The notes below the pieces were generated by a model. That model ran no database searches, had not been told where the DNA came from, and saw nothing but the letters and a program-made list of their open reading frames with translations. The translations under genes were made by a program, and so were the position numbers. From CAYLMG01 sp964493425 (GTDB taxonomy: Bacteria > Planctomycetota > Phycisphaerae > Sedimentisphaerales > Anaerobacaceae), in contig CAZBMW010000005.1 in NCBI GenBank assembly GCA_964493425.1, positions 1 through 64,000 on the forward strand: DNA of 64,000 nucleotides, given 5' to 3'. This document shows, piece by piece, positions 1 to 7,270 of the stretch; position 1 is the stretch's first letter, and each line of letters opens with the position of its first letter.

Positions 1-1770
1 CATGCAGGCGTCGAGGCTGCTTTCGCAGCCGCAAAAATCGGCGCTAAAACCGCACTTATCACTATCGGCAAAAATACAATAGCAAAAATGAGCTGCAATC
101 CTGCCATCGGCGGCCTTGCAAAAGGCCAGATTGCACGCGAAGTCGATGCCCTTGGCGGTCTGATGGCACTGGCTACCGACGCAACTGGTATCCAGTTCAG
201 AATCCTGAACCGCTCAAAGGGCCCCGCTGTCCAGTCGCCACGCGCACAAACCGATAAATATAAATACTCGCAATGGATGAGAAATACCCTCGAACAAACA
301 CAGAACCTGTCAATCGTCGAAGCATTGGCCACAGACATCATCACCGAAAACAATGAAGTAAAAGCAGTCAAATGCAACGACGGCACCGTATATCAAACAC
401 AAACAATTATCATCGCAACGGGGACATTTCTGCAGGGCCTGATGCACATCGGCACCGAGCAGTTCGGCGGCGGCCGGCTCGATGAGCCCACAAGCACAGA
501 GCTTTCACTGAGCCTGCAGCGCCTCGGATTAGAACTAAAACGCCTGAAAACCGGCACACCTGCACGCCTCGACGGCTCAACCGTAAATTTCGACAAGCTC
601 GAAATCCAGCTCGGTGACAGTGTTCCTGTCCCTTTCTCATTCTTAAATGACTCAATCGACCGCCGCCAAATCCCCTGCTGGATAACCTACACAAACGAAA
701 AAATTCACAAGCTTCTCAGGGACAACCTTGACCGCGCACCTTTGTATACAGGCCAGATAAAATCTGTCGGCCCGCGATACTGCCCCAGCATCGAAGGCAA
801 AATCGTCCGCTTCGCCGACAAAAACCGCCACCAAGTCTTTCTCGAACCTGAAGATGAAAACATAACCACAATCTACTGCAACGGAATCAGCACCTCTTTT
901 CCGAAAGACGTTCAGCAGCAGATGCTGAAATTGCTTCCCGGTACGGAAAACGCAAAGATAGTTCACTTCGGCTATGCAATCGAATACGACTATTGCCCGC
1001 CGTTTCAGCTCAAAAACAATCTCGAAACAAAAAAAATCGATAGGCTCTTCCTCGCAGGACAAATCAACGGCACCAGCGGCTATGAAGAGGCCGCGGCTCA
1101 GGGCATCATCGCTGGCATAAATGCAATAAGAAAACTGCAGAACGCAGAACCCCTTGTTCTTAGCAGAGAGCAGGCCTACATAGGTGTGCTCATCGATGAC
1201 CTTTTGACCAAACAAATAGATGAACCTTATCGCATGTTCACATCTAGGGCGGAATACCGATTGAGCCTGCGGTCCGATAACGCCGACCGAAGATTAACTC
1301 AAATCGGCAAATCCGTCGGCCTTGTCGATACAAACAGATGGCAAAAATACACCAAAAAGCTTTCCGACATCGAAAAGCTAAAAGATTATCTAACGCACAA
1401 TAGACGGGGCAGTTTCACCCTATGGCAAATCCTATCCCGTCCGAACAGCCCATTGGCCAAAACATTGTCCGATAACGAGTTTGTAAAAAACGAGCGTTTT
1501 GACAAATCCGTCCTTGAAGCCGTGATTATTGACGCAAAATACGCAGGCTACCTCGTAAAACAGCAAAAAATCGTCGCCGCTCTCAAATCGCTCGAAAAGA
1601 AAAAAATCCCTGCTAACATCGATTATAACAGAATCGAACATCTGCATGCCGAAGCAAAGGAAAAACTCACCGCATTTCGTCCCGCGACAATCGCTCAGGC
1701 CGCCCGAATCGCCGGTGTAACACCTGCCGACATTATCGTTATCCAGGTATATCTGAAAAAATATCACTAA
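1..1770 (+). CDS. mnmG: tRNA uridine-5-carboxymethylaminomethyl(34) synthesis enzyme MnmG, 5'-truncated
   Basis: MnmG (GidA) is the FAD- and NADH-using subunit that works with the GTPase MnmE to install the carboxymethylaminomethyl group on wobble U34 of certain tRNAs in the cytoplasm. The frame is open from the first base, so the first residues, including the nucleotide-binding GxGxxG, lie outside the window. I see 589 residues, and about 25 are missing compared with the usual 620-630. The conserved stretch SCNPAIGG (from about base 91) and VGPRYCPSIE (about 766-795) carry the two cysteines typical of the family. The C-terminal helical domain ends PATIAQAARIAGVTPADI, as expected. A radical SAM gene starts 6 bp after the stop and may be cotranscribed. 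Identity is certain; only the 5' end is missing. Confidence 0.97.
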   Translation, partial: HAGVEAAFAAAKIGAKTALITIGKNTIAKMSCNPAIGGLAKGQIAREVDALGGLMALATDATGIQFRILNRSKGPAVQSPRAQTDKYKYSQWMRNTLEQTQNLSIVEALATDIITENNEVKAVKCNDGTVYQTQTIIIATGTFLQGLMHIGTEQFGGGRLDEPTSTELSLSLQRLGLELKRLKTGTPARLDGSTVNFDKLEIQLGDSVPVPFSFLNDSIDRRQIPCWITYTNEKIHKLLRDNLDRAPLYTGQIKSVGPRYCPSIEGKIVRFADKNRHQVFLEPEDENITTIYCNGISTSFPKDVQQQMLKLLPGTENAKIVHFGYAIEYDYCPPFQLKNNLETKKIDRLFLAGQINGTSGYEEAAAQGIIAGINAIRKLQNAEPLVLSREQAYIGVLIDDLLTKQIDEPYRMFTSRAEYRLSLRSDNADRRLTQIGKSVGLVDTNRWQKYTKKLSDIEKLKDYLTHNRRGSFTLWQILSRPNSPLAKTLSDNEFVKNERFDKSVLEAVIIDAKYAGYLVKQQKIVAALKSLEKKKIPANIDYNRIEHLHAEAKEKLTAFRPATIAQAARIAGVTPADIIVIQVYLKKYH

Positions 1771-1776
1771 AAGCCT

Positions 1777-2790
1777 ATGGAACTTACTGACAACATATAC
1801 AACAAACAATTAAAACGCAGCCAGCCGAAATTCAAGCTCTGGCGCTATGCCGGCCTGCTGCTGACTTACAAATGCAACTGCGCTTGTCGCTTCTGCTATT
1901 ACAACTGCTCACCCGAGAAAGGCGGCCTGATGAGCAAGGATATTTTCATTAACGCCTGGCAGTCACTTAAATATCTCGCAGGAGAAACTGCAAAAATTCA
2001 CATCACAGGCGGCGAACCGTTTCTGTATTTCGAGCATATGTGTACTCTGCTTGAAGAAGCAAAAAAACAAAAGCTCGGCAAAACATATTTTATCGAGACC
2101 AATGCCTTCTGGGCCGAAAACAAAAAGAAAATAAAAGAAAAACTAAAGACACTCGACCATCTCGGTATGCACCGGTTAAAAATCAGTTGTGACCCGTTCC
2201 ATCAGGAATTTGTCGATATTGACCTGATAAAAAGACTCGCCGATATTGCGACAGAGCTTCTCGGCCCGCAGCGAATCCTCGTTCGATGGCAAAAATATCT
2301 CGACGAGACTGTCAATTCCAAAAATCTCAATGAAAAACAGAAGCAGCAATTATTTATCTCAGCAACAAAAGATTACCCCTGCCGTCTCACAGGGCGGGCT
2401 GCGGAAAAAATCGCTCCTTTGCTTAATGCCAAACCTATCGAACAAATCAAGCTGCAAAACTGCAAAGCATCTTTGCTGGATGCAAAAGGAATTCACATCG
2501 ACCCGTACGGCAATGTTTTCAGCGGCACCTGCAGCGGCATCATTCTCGGCAACGTAAATCAAATACCGCTCGAGATTATCTGGCAGAACTTTCAGCCGGA
2601 AAACGACTCTATAATTAACACGCTTTTTAATTTCGGTCCTGCCGGCCTGCTCGAACTCGCCGAAAAAAACGGTTTCAAACCGCAGCAAATCTATGCCGAC
2701 AAATGTCACCTCTGCTCTGACATTAGGCAATTCTTCTTTAATAATAGTATGTTCCCGCAAACCATCGGTCCCGCTGAATGCTATACATAG
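1777..2790 (+). CDS. radical SAM protein with C-terminal cysteine cluster
   Basis: This 337-residue protein has the radical SAM signature CNCACRFC, with C33-x3-C37-x2-C40 expected to hold the 4Fe-4S cluster, followed by GGEP at residues 78-81, which contacts S-adenosylmethionine. Further cysteines near the C-terminus (around GNVFSGTCSG and KCHLCSD) look like the ligands of a SPASM- or twitch-type auxiliary domain, as found in peptide- and protein-modifying enzymes and in cofactor assembly. It starts 6 bp after mnmG, but no tRNA-modification radical SAM family is an obvious match. No precursor peptide gene is visible next to it. The fold is clear and the substrate is unknown. Confidence 0.85.
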   Translation: MELTDNIYNKQLKRSQPKFKLWRYAGLLLTYKCNCACRFCYYNCSPEKGGLMSKDIFINAWQSLKYLAGETAKIHITGGEPFLYFEHMCTLLEEAKKQKLGKTYFIETNAFWAENKKKIKEKLKTLDHLGMHRLKISCDPFHQEFVDIDLIKRLADIATELLGPQRILVRWQKYLDETVNSKNLNEKQKQQLFISATKDYPCRLTGRAAEKIAPLLNAKPIEQIKLQNCKASLLDAKGIHIDPYGNVFSGTCSGIILGNVNQIPLEIIWQNFQPENDSIINTLFNFGPAGLLELAEKNGFKPQQIYADKCHLCSDIRQFFFNNSMFPQTIGPAECYT

Positions 2791-2913
2791 AAATAAGAGA
2801 TAACTCTTTCAGATTAAACAACATAAATATCATATCTCTTTTAGTTCCAAGCACTTATGAAAGAAACGGGCTGGTCTTAGTAACCTTTTACATAAAAATT
2901 CTATAAAAAAGCC

Positions 2914-2954
2914 TTGACATATTGTACTCTGCATTATAGAGTACTCTGTATAAT
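2914..2954 (+). promoter_or_regulatory. promoter with overlapping operator for the winged-helix operon
   Basis: A TTGACA box lies at 2914-2919 and a perfect TATAAT at 2949-2954. They are too far apart (29 bp) to be one promoter, so the TTGACA probably pairs with TATAGA/TAGAGT at about 2935-2942, or the TATAAT acts with a weak -35. Between them sit three copies of one heptamer: GTACTCT at 2924-2930, its inverse AGAGTAC at 2938-2944, and GTACTCT again at 2941-2947. The last two overlap as the palindrome AGAGTACTCT. This is what an operator for a dimeric winged-helix repressor looks like, and such a regulator is encoded by the second gene of the operon. Autoregulation is an inference. Confidence 0.65.
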
Positions 2955-2992
2955 AACTGTAACTATTAGAAAAACACTAACAGGAGAATATA

Positions 2993-3580
2993 ATGAACAT
3001 TTCTAAAGAAGACGCCGAGCAGTCACTAACGCTTATAGAACAAACAACCAGGCAGGCAACGAAATCTCTTATTGCCTCGTATGAAAGCATAACATTAATT
3101 ATATGGGGCTCTGTCTGGATGATTGCTTTTCTGGGAACTCACTTTTTCCTCGAATGGGCCTGGCCAATTTGGATTTCGCTATGCTCTGCAGGCTTCCTGA
3201 CGTCATTTTTATTCTACTACTTCAGATATAGAGCAGGTACTCCCACAAAGAACCCGGAGGCGGGAAGGATTGGCAGAAAGTATTTATGGTACTGGGCAAT
3301 ATTATTCATCTACCTCAGTATATGGCTGAACATCTTATCTCCCATCAGCGGCCTGAAAACAAACGCTTTCATTTGTTCGGTTATAATGTTTTCCTGGATA
3401 ACAGGCGGTATATGGTCGGGCTCAACTTATCTTATCCTGCTCGGCTCTACTATTACTGCTATTATTCTTACAGGTTTTTATTTTATTCCAATTTCCTATT
3501 ACTGTTTATGGATGGCGTCAGCCGGAAGCCTGCCGATTATCGCAACCGGCTTTTACATCAAATTACGCTGGAGACAGTGA
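2993..3580 (+). CDS. polytopic membrane protein of unknown function
   Basis: I do not recognise a family beyond an integral membrane protein. It is 195 residues long, with a short charged N-terminus (about 30 residues) followed by five or six hydrophobic segments, for example around SITLIIWGSVWMIAFLG, WISLCSAGFLTSFLFYYF and YLWYWAILFIYLSIWL. A Shine-Dalgarno site AGGAG sits 7-8 bases before the ATG. Its stop codon overlaps the start codon of the winged-helix regulator (TGATG), so the two are translationally coupled. This makes a sensor or target role for the membrane protein plausible. Membrane protein/winged-helix pairs of this kind occur widely in bacteria, with the regulator often controlling the pair. 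Confidence 0.75.
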   Translation: MNISKEDAEQSLTLIEQTTRQATKSLIASYESITLIIWGSVWMIAFLGTHFFLEWAWPIWISLCSAGFLTSFLFYYFRYRAGTPTKNPEAGRIGRKYLWYWAILFIYLSIWLNILSPISGLKTNAFICSVIMFSWITGGIWSGSTYLILLGSTITAIILTGFYFIPISYYCLWMASAGSLPIIATGFYIKLRWRQ

Positions 3581-3873
3581 TGGCAGAGCTAAACAACATC
3601 ATACATCAACCTGCCCGTCTGCAGATTATGTCGGCATTGATGGCACTTGATACTAATGAACTGGCTGATTTTACATACTTAAAAAAGCTCTTGAAATTAA
3701 CCGACGGCAATCTCGGCGCTCATCTGGCAAAACTCGAAGAGGCAGATTATATAAAAATCGAAAAAACCTTTATTGACCGCAAACCTAAAACATATATCAA
3801 ACTCACTGACAAAGGCCGTGACACCTTTGACGAACATATAAAAGTCCTGAAAAAAATAATCAAAGATACCTGA
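3580..3873 (+). CDS. winged-helix transcriptional regulator (HTH_34 type)
   Basis: This 97-residue protein matches the single-domain winged-helix family that resembles MarR and ArsR regulators. It begins NNIIHQPARLQIMSALMAL, then has the recognition-helix region LTDGNLGAHLAKLEEADYI and the wing KPKTYIKLTDKGRDTF. I chose the ATG at 3580 because it overlaps the upstream stop codon and starts exactly where the family starts; the frame is open further upstream but that part overlaps the membrane-protein gene. It should bind as a dimer to an inverted repeat, and a fitting operator lies at 2924-2947 ahead of the operon. Partners are the membrane protein upstream and the exported GyrI-like protein 25 bp downstream. 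Confidence 0.9.
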   Translation: MAELNNIIHQPARLQIMSALMALDTNELADFTYLKKLLKLTDGNLGAHLAKLEEADYIKIEKTFIDRKPKTYIKLTDKGRDTFDEHIKVLKKIIKDT

Positions 3874-3898
3874 AAAAAATGTAGGAAAGGAGAAAAGA

Positions 3899-4480
3899 AT
3901 GAAAAAAGCATTATGTACCATTATTATCTCAGCGTTGATTTTAATAACAGCCTTTTGCTTCGCAGAGGCAGAAAAAAAAGACACGACCTCAAAATCTGAA
4001 TTTACTGTTCGCAAGGCCGATGAGCAAACCGTGCTCTACACAATATACCGTGGCCCATACGAAAACATCGGCCCGGCCATCGGTAAGTTATACGCTCTTG
4101 CAGGAAAAAACGGTCTGTTCCCCAAAGGCCCTTTATCCTGCGCCTATTTGAACAATCCTCAGCTCGTCTCAAAAGAACACTACCTGACGGAAATAAGAAT
4201 CCCCGTCGATAAAAGCGCTCTCAAACTTGCCGGAACTCTCGGTGAAATGACTGATGTTAAAACGCTGTCGGCATCCAAATTAGTTGTAACAAAAAAACCC
4301 AAAGGCACAACTGTCCAGTCCCCAATTTATGACAAATTACATACCTGGCTTTATAAAAACGGTTACGTCAGCATGGATAATGCTTGCGAAGTTTTTCCCT
4401 CTCAGGCTATGACGGGAAGTTACGAACAGACGGAAACCGAGATTATTGTGCCGGTTAAAAAAACAACTTCTGAAAAATAA
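3899..4480 (+). CDS. exported GyrI-like (effector-binding domain) protein
   Basis: The 193-residue product starts with a Sec signal peptide (MKKALCTIIISALILITAFCFAEA). The rest resembles the GyrI-like/AraC effector-binding domain, a duplicated small-molecule-binding fold: FTVRKADEQTVLYTIYRGPYENIGPAIGKL opens the first half, and a second half contains YDKLHTWLYKNGYV and ends with TETEIIVPVKK. Such domains normally sit in the cytoplasm, either fused to a DNA-binding domain or alone, so an exported copy is unusual. A strong AGGAG site precedes the ATG. It is the last gene of the operon with the membrane protein and winged-helix regulator, and a hairpin terminator follows. A ligand-sensing or scavenging role in the periplasm is inferred. 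Confidence 0.8.
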   Translation: MKKALCTIIISALILITAFCFAEAEKKDTTSKSEFTVRKADEQTVLYTIYRGPYENIGPAIGKLYALAGKNGLFPKGPLSCAYLNNPQLVSKEHYLTEIRIPVDKSALKLAGTLGEMTDVKTLSASKLVVTKKPKGTTVQSPIYDKLHTWLYKNGYVSMDNACEVFPSQAMTGSYEQTETEIIVPVKKTTSEK

Positions 4481-4512
4481 TAATCGAAATAAAACCCACA
4501 GAATAACTAAAG

Positions 4513-4544
4513 GCACGGCCTTTATTTATAAAGGCCGTGCTTTT
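4513..4544. terminator. bidirectional terminator between the GyrI-like gene and nadD
   Basis: GCACGGCCTTTA at 4513-4524 pairs perfectly with TAAAGGCCGTGC at 4529-4540, leaving a 4-base loop and followed by TTTT on the plus strand. The last codons and stop codon of nadD (minus strand) lie inside the stem, so both convergent genes use it. Confidence 0.85.
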
Positions 4545-5139
4545 GTATATACTCGGTAACTGCAGGGCAGACCATATCACTTACATCCTCACCTGCCTTT
4601 AATCTCCTGCGAATCTCAGAGCTGCTTATATTAATCATTGGCGTCTCGATAATATTGGCCTGCAATTTTTCAACCCGCTCGGCACCCCACACTTTTTCAA
4701 ACCTTGTAAAATCCGGCTTTCCACAGCCGGCCCTGTACATCGCACACAAATTACACTCATCTATCAACTCAATAACCATGTGCCACAGCACGAACTCATC
4801 TATCGTGTCGGTTCCCATAAGCCAGTAAATCTCGGCATTTTTGCCGCAATCTCCCTTAAAATGCCTCACGGTTTCAATAGTGTAATTGTTGCCCTCTTTG
4901 CTCAATTCATAATCACTAACCTCAAAATCACTCTTGCCGCTTATTGCAAGCTTTATCATCTCGAACCTGTCTGACGCAGACGCTGCCGGCGATAATACCT
5001 TCAGTGGCGAACGCTTCGCAGGTATAAAGATTGTCTTCTCCGCTCCGATTTTCTCTGCTGCATAAGACGCAACCTTTGTATGCCCGAGATGTACCGGGTC
5101 AAATGTTCCGCCGAACAAAGCTATTTTTCTATTAACCAT
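4522..5139 (-). CDS. nadD: nicotinate-nucleotide adenylyltransferase NadD
   Basis: NadD transfers AMP from ATP to nicotinate mononucleotide to make nicotinate adenine dinucleotide in NAD biosynthesis. The 205-residue protein begins with the nucleotidyltransferase signature GGTFDPVHLGH (residues 10-20), containing the HxGH-type motif, and ends with the second substrate-binding motif ISSSEIRRRL followed by a typical VxxYIxxHGLY tail. Length is normal for the family. The gene stands alone on the minus strand, ends within the shared terminator hairpin, and has an AT-rich, apparently non-coding upstream region. In many bacteria nadD sits beside rsfS; here rsfS is about 12.5 kb away. Confidence 0.96.
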   Translation of the reverse strand: MVNRKIALFGGTFDPVHLGHTKVASYAAEKIGAEKTIFIPAKRSPLKVLSPAASASDRFEMIKLAISGKSDFEVSDYELSKEGNNYTIETVRHFKGDCGKNAEIYWLMGTDTIDEFVLWHMVIELIDECNLCAMYRAGCGKPDFTRFEKVWGAERVEKLQANIIETPMINISSSEIRRRLKAGEDVSDMVCPAVTEYIQKHGLYK

Positions 5140-5666
5140 AAGAAATTAACAAGATAATTGTGTATTATTAAAACCAATCTGATAAAAAATTTTTTAAAAA
5201 CTTTACCCTCTTAATATCTACTGCGACAAATCAAAAACACTGAAAAAAATAACCATTATGTTATCACAATAAAAAACAACCCGGCAACCCAAAAGTATAT
5301 TCTTTGACAAAACAAATGTCCATACGCTTAAAGGCTAATCTCGTCAAACGTGTCTATAACACTAATATAGCGTACCCAAAGTACATTTTTGTAAAAACAT
5401 TCAATACGGCCGCAACTACAACTTAACACATACTAAAGATGAACGTAATAAGATGACTTACAACTTAAACCCTAACAAACCAGTCTCTCTATTTGCTTTT
5501 CATCGTCAACACGATAAAAAAGAACATTGCGCAAATCAGCAATAGGCAAAATTTTTATGAAGTATTTTTAAGCAATTTGACGATAAAATACTCAACAAGA
5601 AATATTTGGTAACTTAATAATGTTAACTTGAATTGAAAATTATAATTTGCCGAAAGGAGAAATCAA
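5140..5666. other. AT-rich intergenic region without a recognisable gene
   Basis: This stretch between nadD and the lysine-rich peptide gene is AT-rich and shows no ORF that I would defend on either strand. The minus-strand promoter of nadD and the plus-strand promoter of the peptide gene must lie here. A perfect TATAAT at 5641-5646 could be the -10 of the latter, which would give a very short leader ending in its ribosome site. Confidence 0.6.
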
Positions 5667-5774
5667 ATGGCAAAAAAGAAAAAGGCCAAAAAGAAAAAAG
5701 CCAAAAAGAAAAAAACAACTAAAAAGAGACCAGCAAAAAAGAAAAAAGCCAAAAAGAAAAAGAAAAAAAGATAA
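5667..5774 (+). CDS. 35-residue lysine-rich basic peptide
   Basis: The ATG at 5667 follows a good ribosome site (AAAGGAG at about 5653-5659). The product is 35 residues, of which 24 are lysine, 2 arginine and 5 alanine, arranged as repeats of AKKKK. At the DNA level these are near-perfect 15-bp units of AAAAAGAAAAARGCC. It resembles the lysine/alanine-rich tails of histone H1-like bacterial proteins (Hc1 type), but it stands alone with no other domain. A strong terminator hairpin begins 21 bases after the stop, so it looks like an independent transcription unit. Nucleic-acid or polyanion binding, or charge neutralisation, is a reasonable inference; no function is established from sequence. 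Gene callers often miss such short, low-complexity ORFs. Confidence 0.65.
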   Translation: MAKKKKAKKKKAKKKKTTKKRPAKKKKAKKKKKKR

Positions 5775-5788
5775 TGCACCATTTGATG

Positions 5789-5829
5789 AAAAAAGAAGGT
5801 CTCATCTTTGTGATGAGACCTTCTTTTTT
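5789..5829. terminator. bidirectional terminator after the lysine-rich peptide gene
   Basis: GAAGGTCTCATC (5795-5806) pairs perfectly with GATGAGACCTTC (5812-5823) around a 5-base loop. The stem is extended by six A residues (5789-5794) and six T residues (5824-5829), so it can terminate in both directions. Confidence 0.88.
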
Positions 5830-5927
5830 ATGCTAACATAGAATTCCTGCAGCTCTTCAAGCTCCTCTTTTAAGTAAACGACTCTTGAAATTATTCCGTA
5901 ATCACTTATACTCCCGAAAAATGCCAT
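5802..5927 (-). CDS. possible 41-residue minus-strand ORF
   Basis: On the minus strand an ATG-initiated ORF of 41 residues reads MAFFGSISDYG, then a charged helical stretch LKEELEELQEFY, and ends KKKVSSQR. Its stop codon falls inside the terminator hairpin shared with the lysine-rich peptide gene, just as nadD ends inside its own shared hairpin. This placement, and the amphipathic look of the protein, are the only arguments for it. There is no clear ribosome site directly before the ATG, and the frame is open for some codons upstream towards lysA. It is listed as a weak candidate that could equally be a chance ORF or the remnant of a longer gene. Confidence 0.25.
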   Translation of the reverse strand: MAFFGSISDYGIISRVVYLKEELEELQEFYVSIKKKVSSQR

Positions 5928-5974
5928 ATATCTGCTGAATTCGCACCTCTGCGATAAAGCTTTGTAAGAGATAG

Positions 5975-7264
5975 ATGCAAATGGACTACTTTAACTATAA
6001 AAACGGCAAATTATTTGCCGAAAGAGTCGATGCCGAAAAGGTCGCCGATAGCGTCGGAACGCCCGCCTACGTATACAGCAAAGCTACCTTTCTTGACCAT
6101 CTCGAAAAAATCCGAAATGCCTACAAGGATATCGACACCACTATTTGTTACTCCGTCAAGGCCTGTGGAAATATAAATATCCTGAGATTCCTCACTGATG
6201 CCGGTTGCGGTTTCGACATCGTCAGTGGCGGCGAGCTCTACCGAGTAAAACAGGCCGGCGCAGATATGACAAAAGTAGTCTTTGCAGGTGTCGGAAAAAC
6301 CGATAACGAAATCCGAGAAGCACTGAATGCAAACATCGCATATTTCAATATAGAATCACAGCAGGAGCTCGAAAATCTCATTACCCTTGCACAGAAACAA
6401 AATATATCACCACCGCCAAAAGCTGCTCTGAGAATCAATCCCGATATCGAGTACAAAACTCACGCTTATTTAGAAACCGGCAAAAAGGAAACTAAATTCG
6501 GAGTCGACATCGAACTTGCTGAAAAAATCTTCAGCAAATTCTCCAAAAACAAATACATCAATCTCTGTGCTATACACATCCATCTCGGCACAAGCGGAAA
6601 ATCCATCGATCCCTTTGTCAACGCCGTAAAGAAAATCCTGCCTTTAATCGACAGACTCAGGGCAAAAGGTCATACCATAGAAGCACTCGATATCGGCGGC
6701 GGCTACGGCGCCGACTATGAATCCGATACTGTCCCTTCTGCAGCCGATTATGCTTCCGGCATCGTACCCCTACTAAAAGAAAAAAAACTAAAGCTAATAC
6801 TCGAGCCGGGAAAATCCATCGCCGCAAATGCTGCTGTTCTGCTCACTCGCGTACTTTACACAAAGCAAAGCGGCTCCAAAAAATTCGTCATCGTCAATGC
6901 CGCTATGAACGACCTTATCAGGCCAGCGCTTTATCAGGCGTTTCATTTCATCTGGCCGACAAGAGTCAACGAAAATATGATTCCGCATAAAAGAACCGCC
7001 GACCTGAAAATCACCGGAACAGAAATTGTCGATATCGTTGGCCCGATTTGTGAAAGCGGCGACTTCCTCGCAAAGGATAGAGCACTGCCGCCAGTAAGAA
7101 GAGGCGAGCTGCTCGCAATATTCACAGCCGGTGCTTACGGCTTCACAATGGCAAGCAACTACAACGCCCGGCCCCGCGCACCAGAAGTCCTTGTTGACGG
7201 CGATAAATTTTCCGTCATAAGAACCCGAGAAACGTACGAAGATTTAATCGCCCCCGAAAAATAA
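5975..7264 (+). CDS. lysA: diaminopimelate decarboxylase LysA
   Basis: LysA converts meso-diaminopimelate to L-lysine, the last step of the lysine pathway, using pyridoxal phosphate. The 429-residue protein shows the fold-type III decarboxylase motifs: CYSVKACGN with K62 as the likely Schiff-base lysine, HIHLGTSG, the phosphate-binding GGGYGADY, the arginine/tyrosine-rich C-terminal barrel, and CESGDFLAKDR with the catalytic cysteine supplied across the dimer. GAYGFTMASNYNARPRAPEVLVDG closes the active site. Two in-frame ATGs (5975 and 5981) are close together and the start is uncertain by two residues. The GH43-like gene begins 6 bp downstream. No lysine riboswitch-like structure was seen upstream. 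Confidence 0.96.
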   Translation: MQMDYFNYKNGKLFAERVDAEKVADSVGTPAYVYSKATFLDHLEKIRNAYKDIDTTICYSVKACGNINILRFLTDAGCGFDIVSGGELYRVKQAGADMTKVVFAGVGKTDNEIREALNANIAYFNIESQQELENLITLAQKQNISPPPKAALRINPDIEYKTHAYLETGKKETKFGVDIELAEKIFSKFSKNKYINLCAIHIHLGTSGKSIDPFVNAVKKILPLIDRLRAKGHTIEALDIGGGYGADYESDTVPSAADYASGIVPLLKEKKLKLILEPGKSIAANAAVLLTRVLYTKQSGSKKFVIVNAAMNDLIRPALYQAFHFIWPTRVNENMIPHKRTADLKITGTEIVDIVGPICESGDFLAKDRALPPVRRGELLAIFTAGAYGFTMASNYNARPRAPEVLVDGDKFSVIRTRETYEDLIAPEK

Positions 7265-7270
7265 AAAAGA

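Noticed and set aside
652..1215. Long minus-strand ORFs inside mnmG, accC, hppA and the beta-helix genes
   Set aside because: They are antisense frames of well-identified genes with no coding signature of their own.
5830..5974. A lysine riboswitch upstream of lysA
   Set aside because: The region is too short and lacks the conserved AGAGGNGC-type core and five-helix junction.
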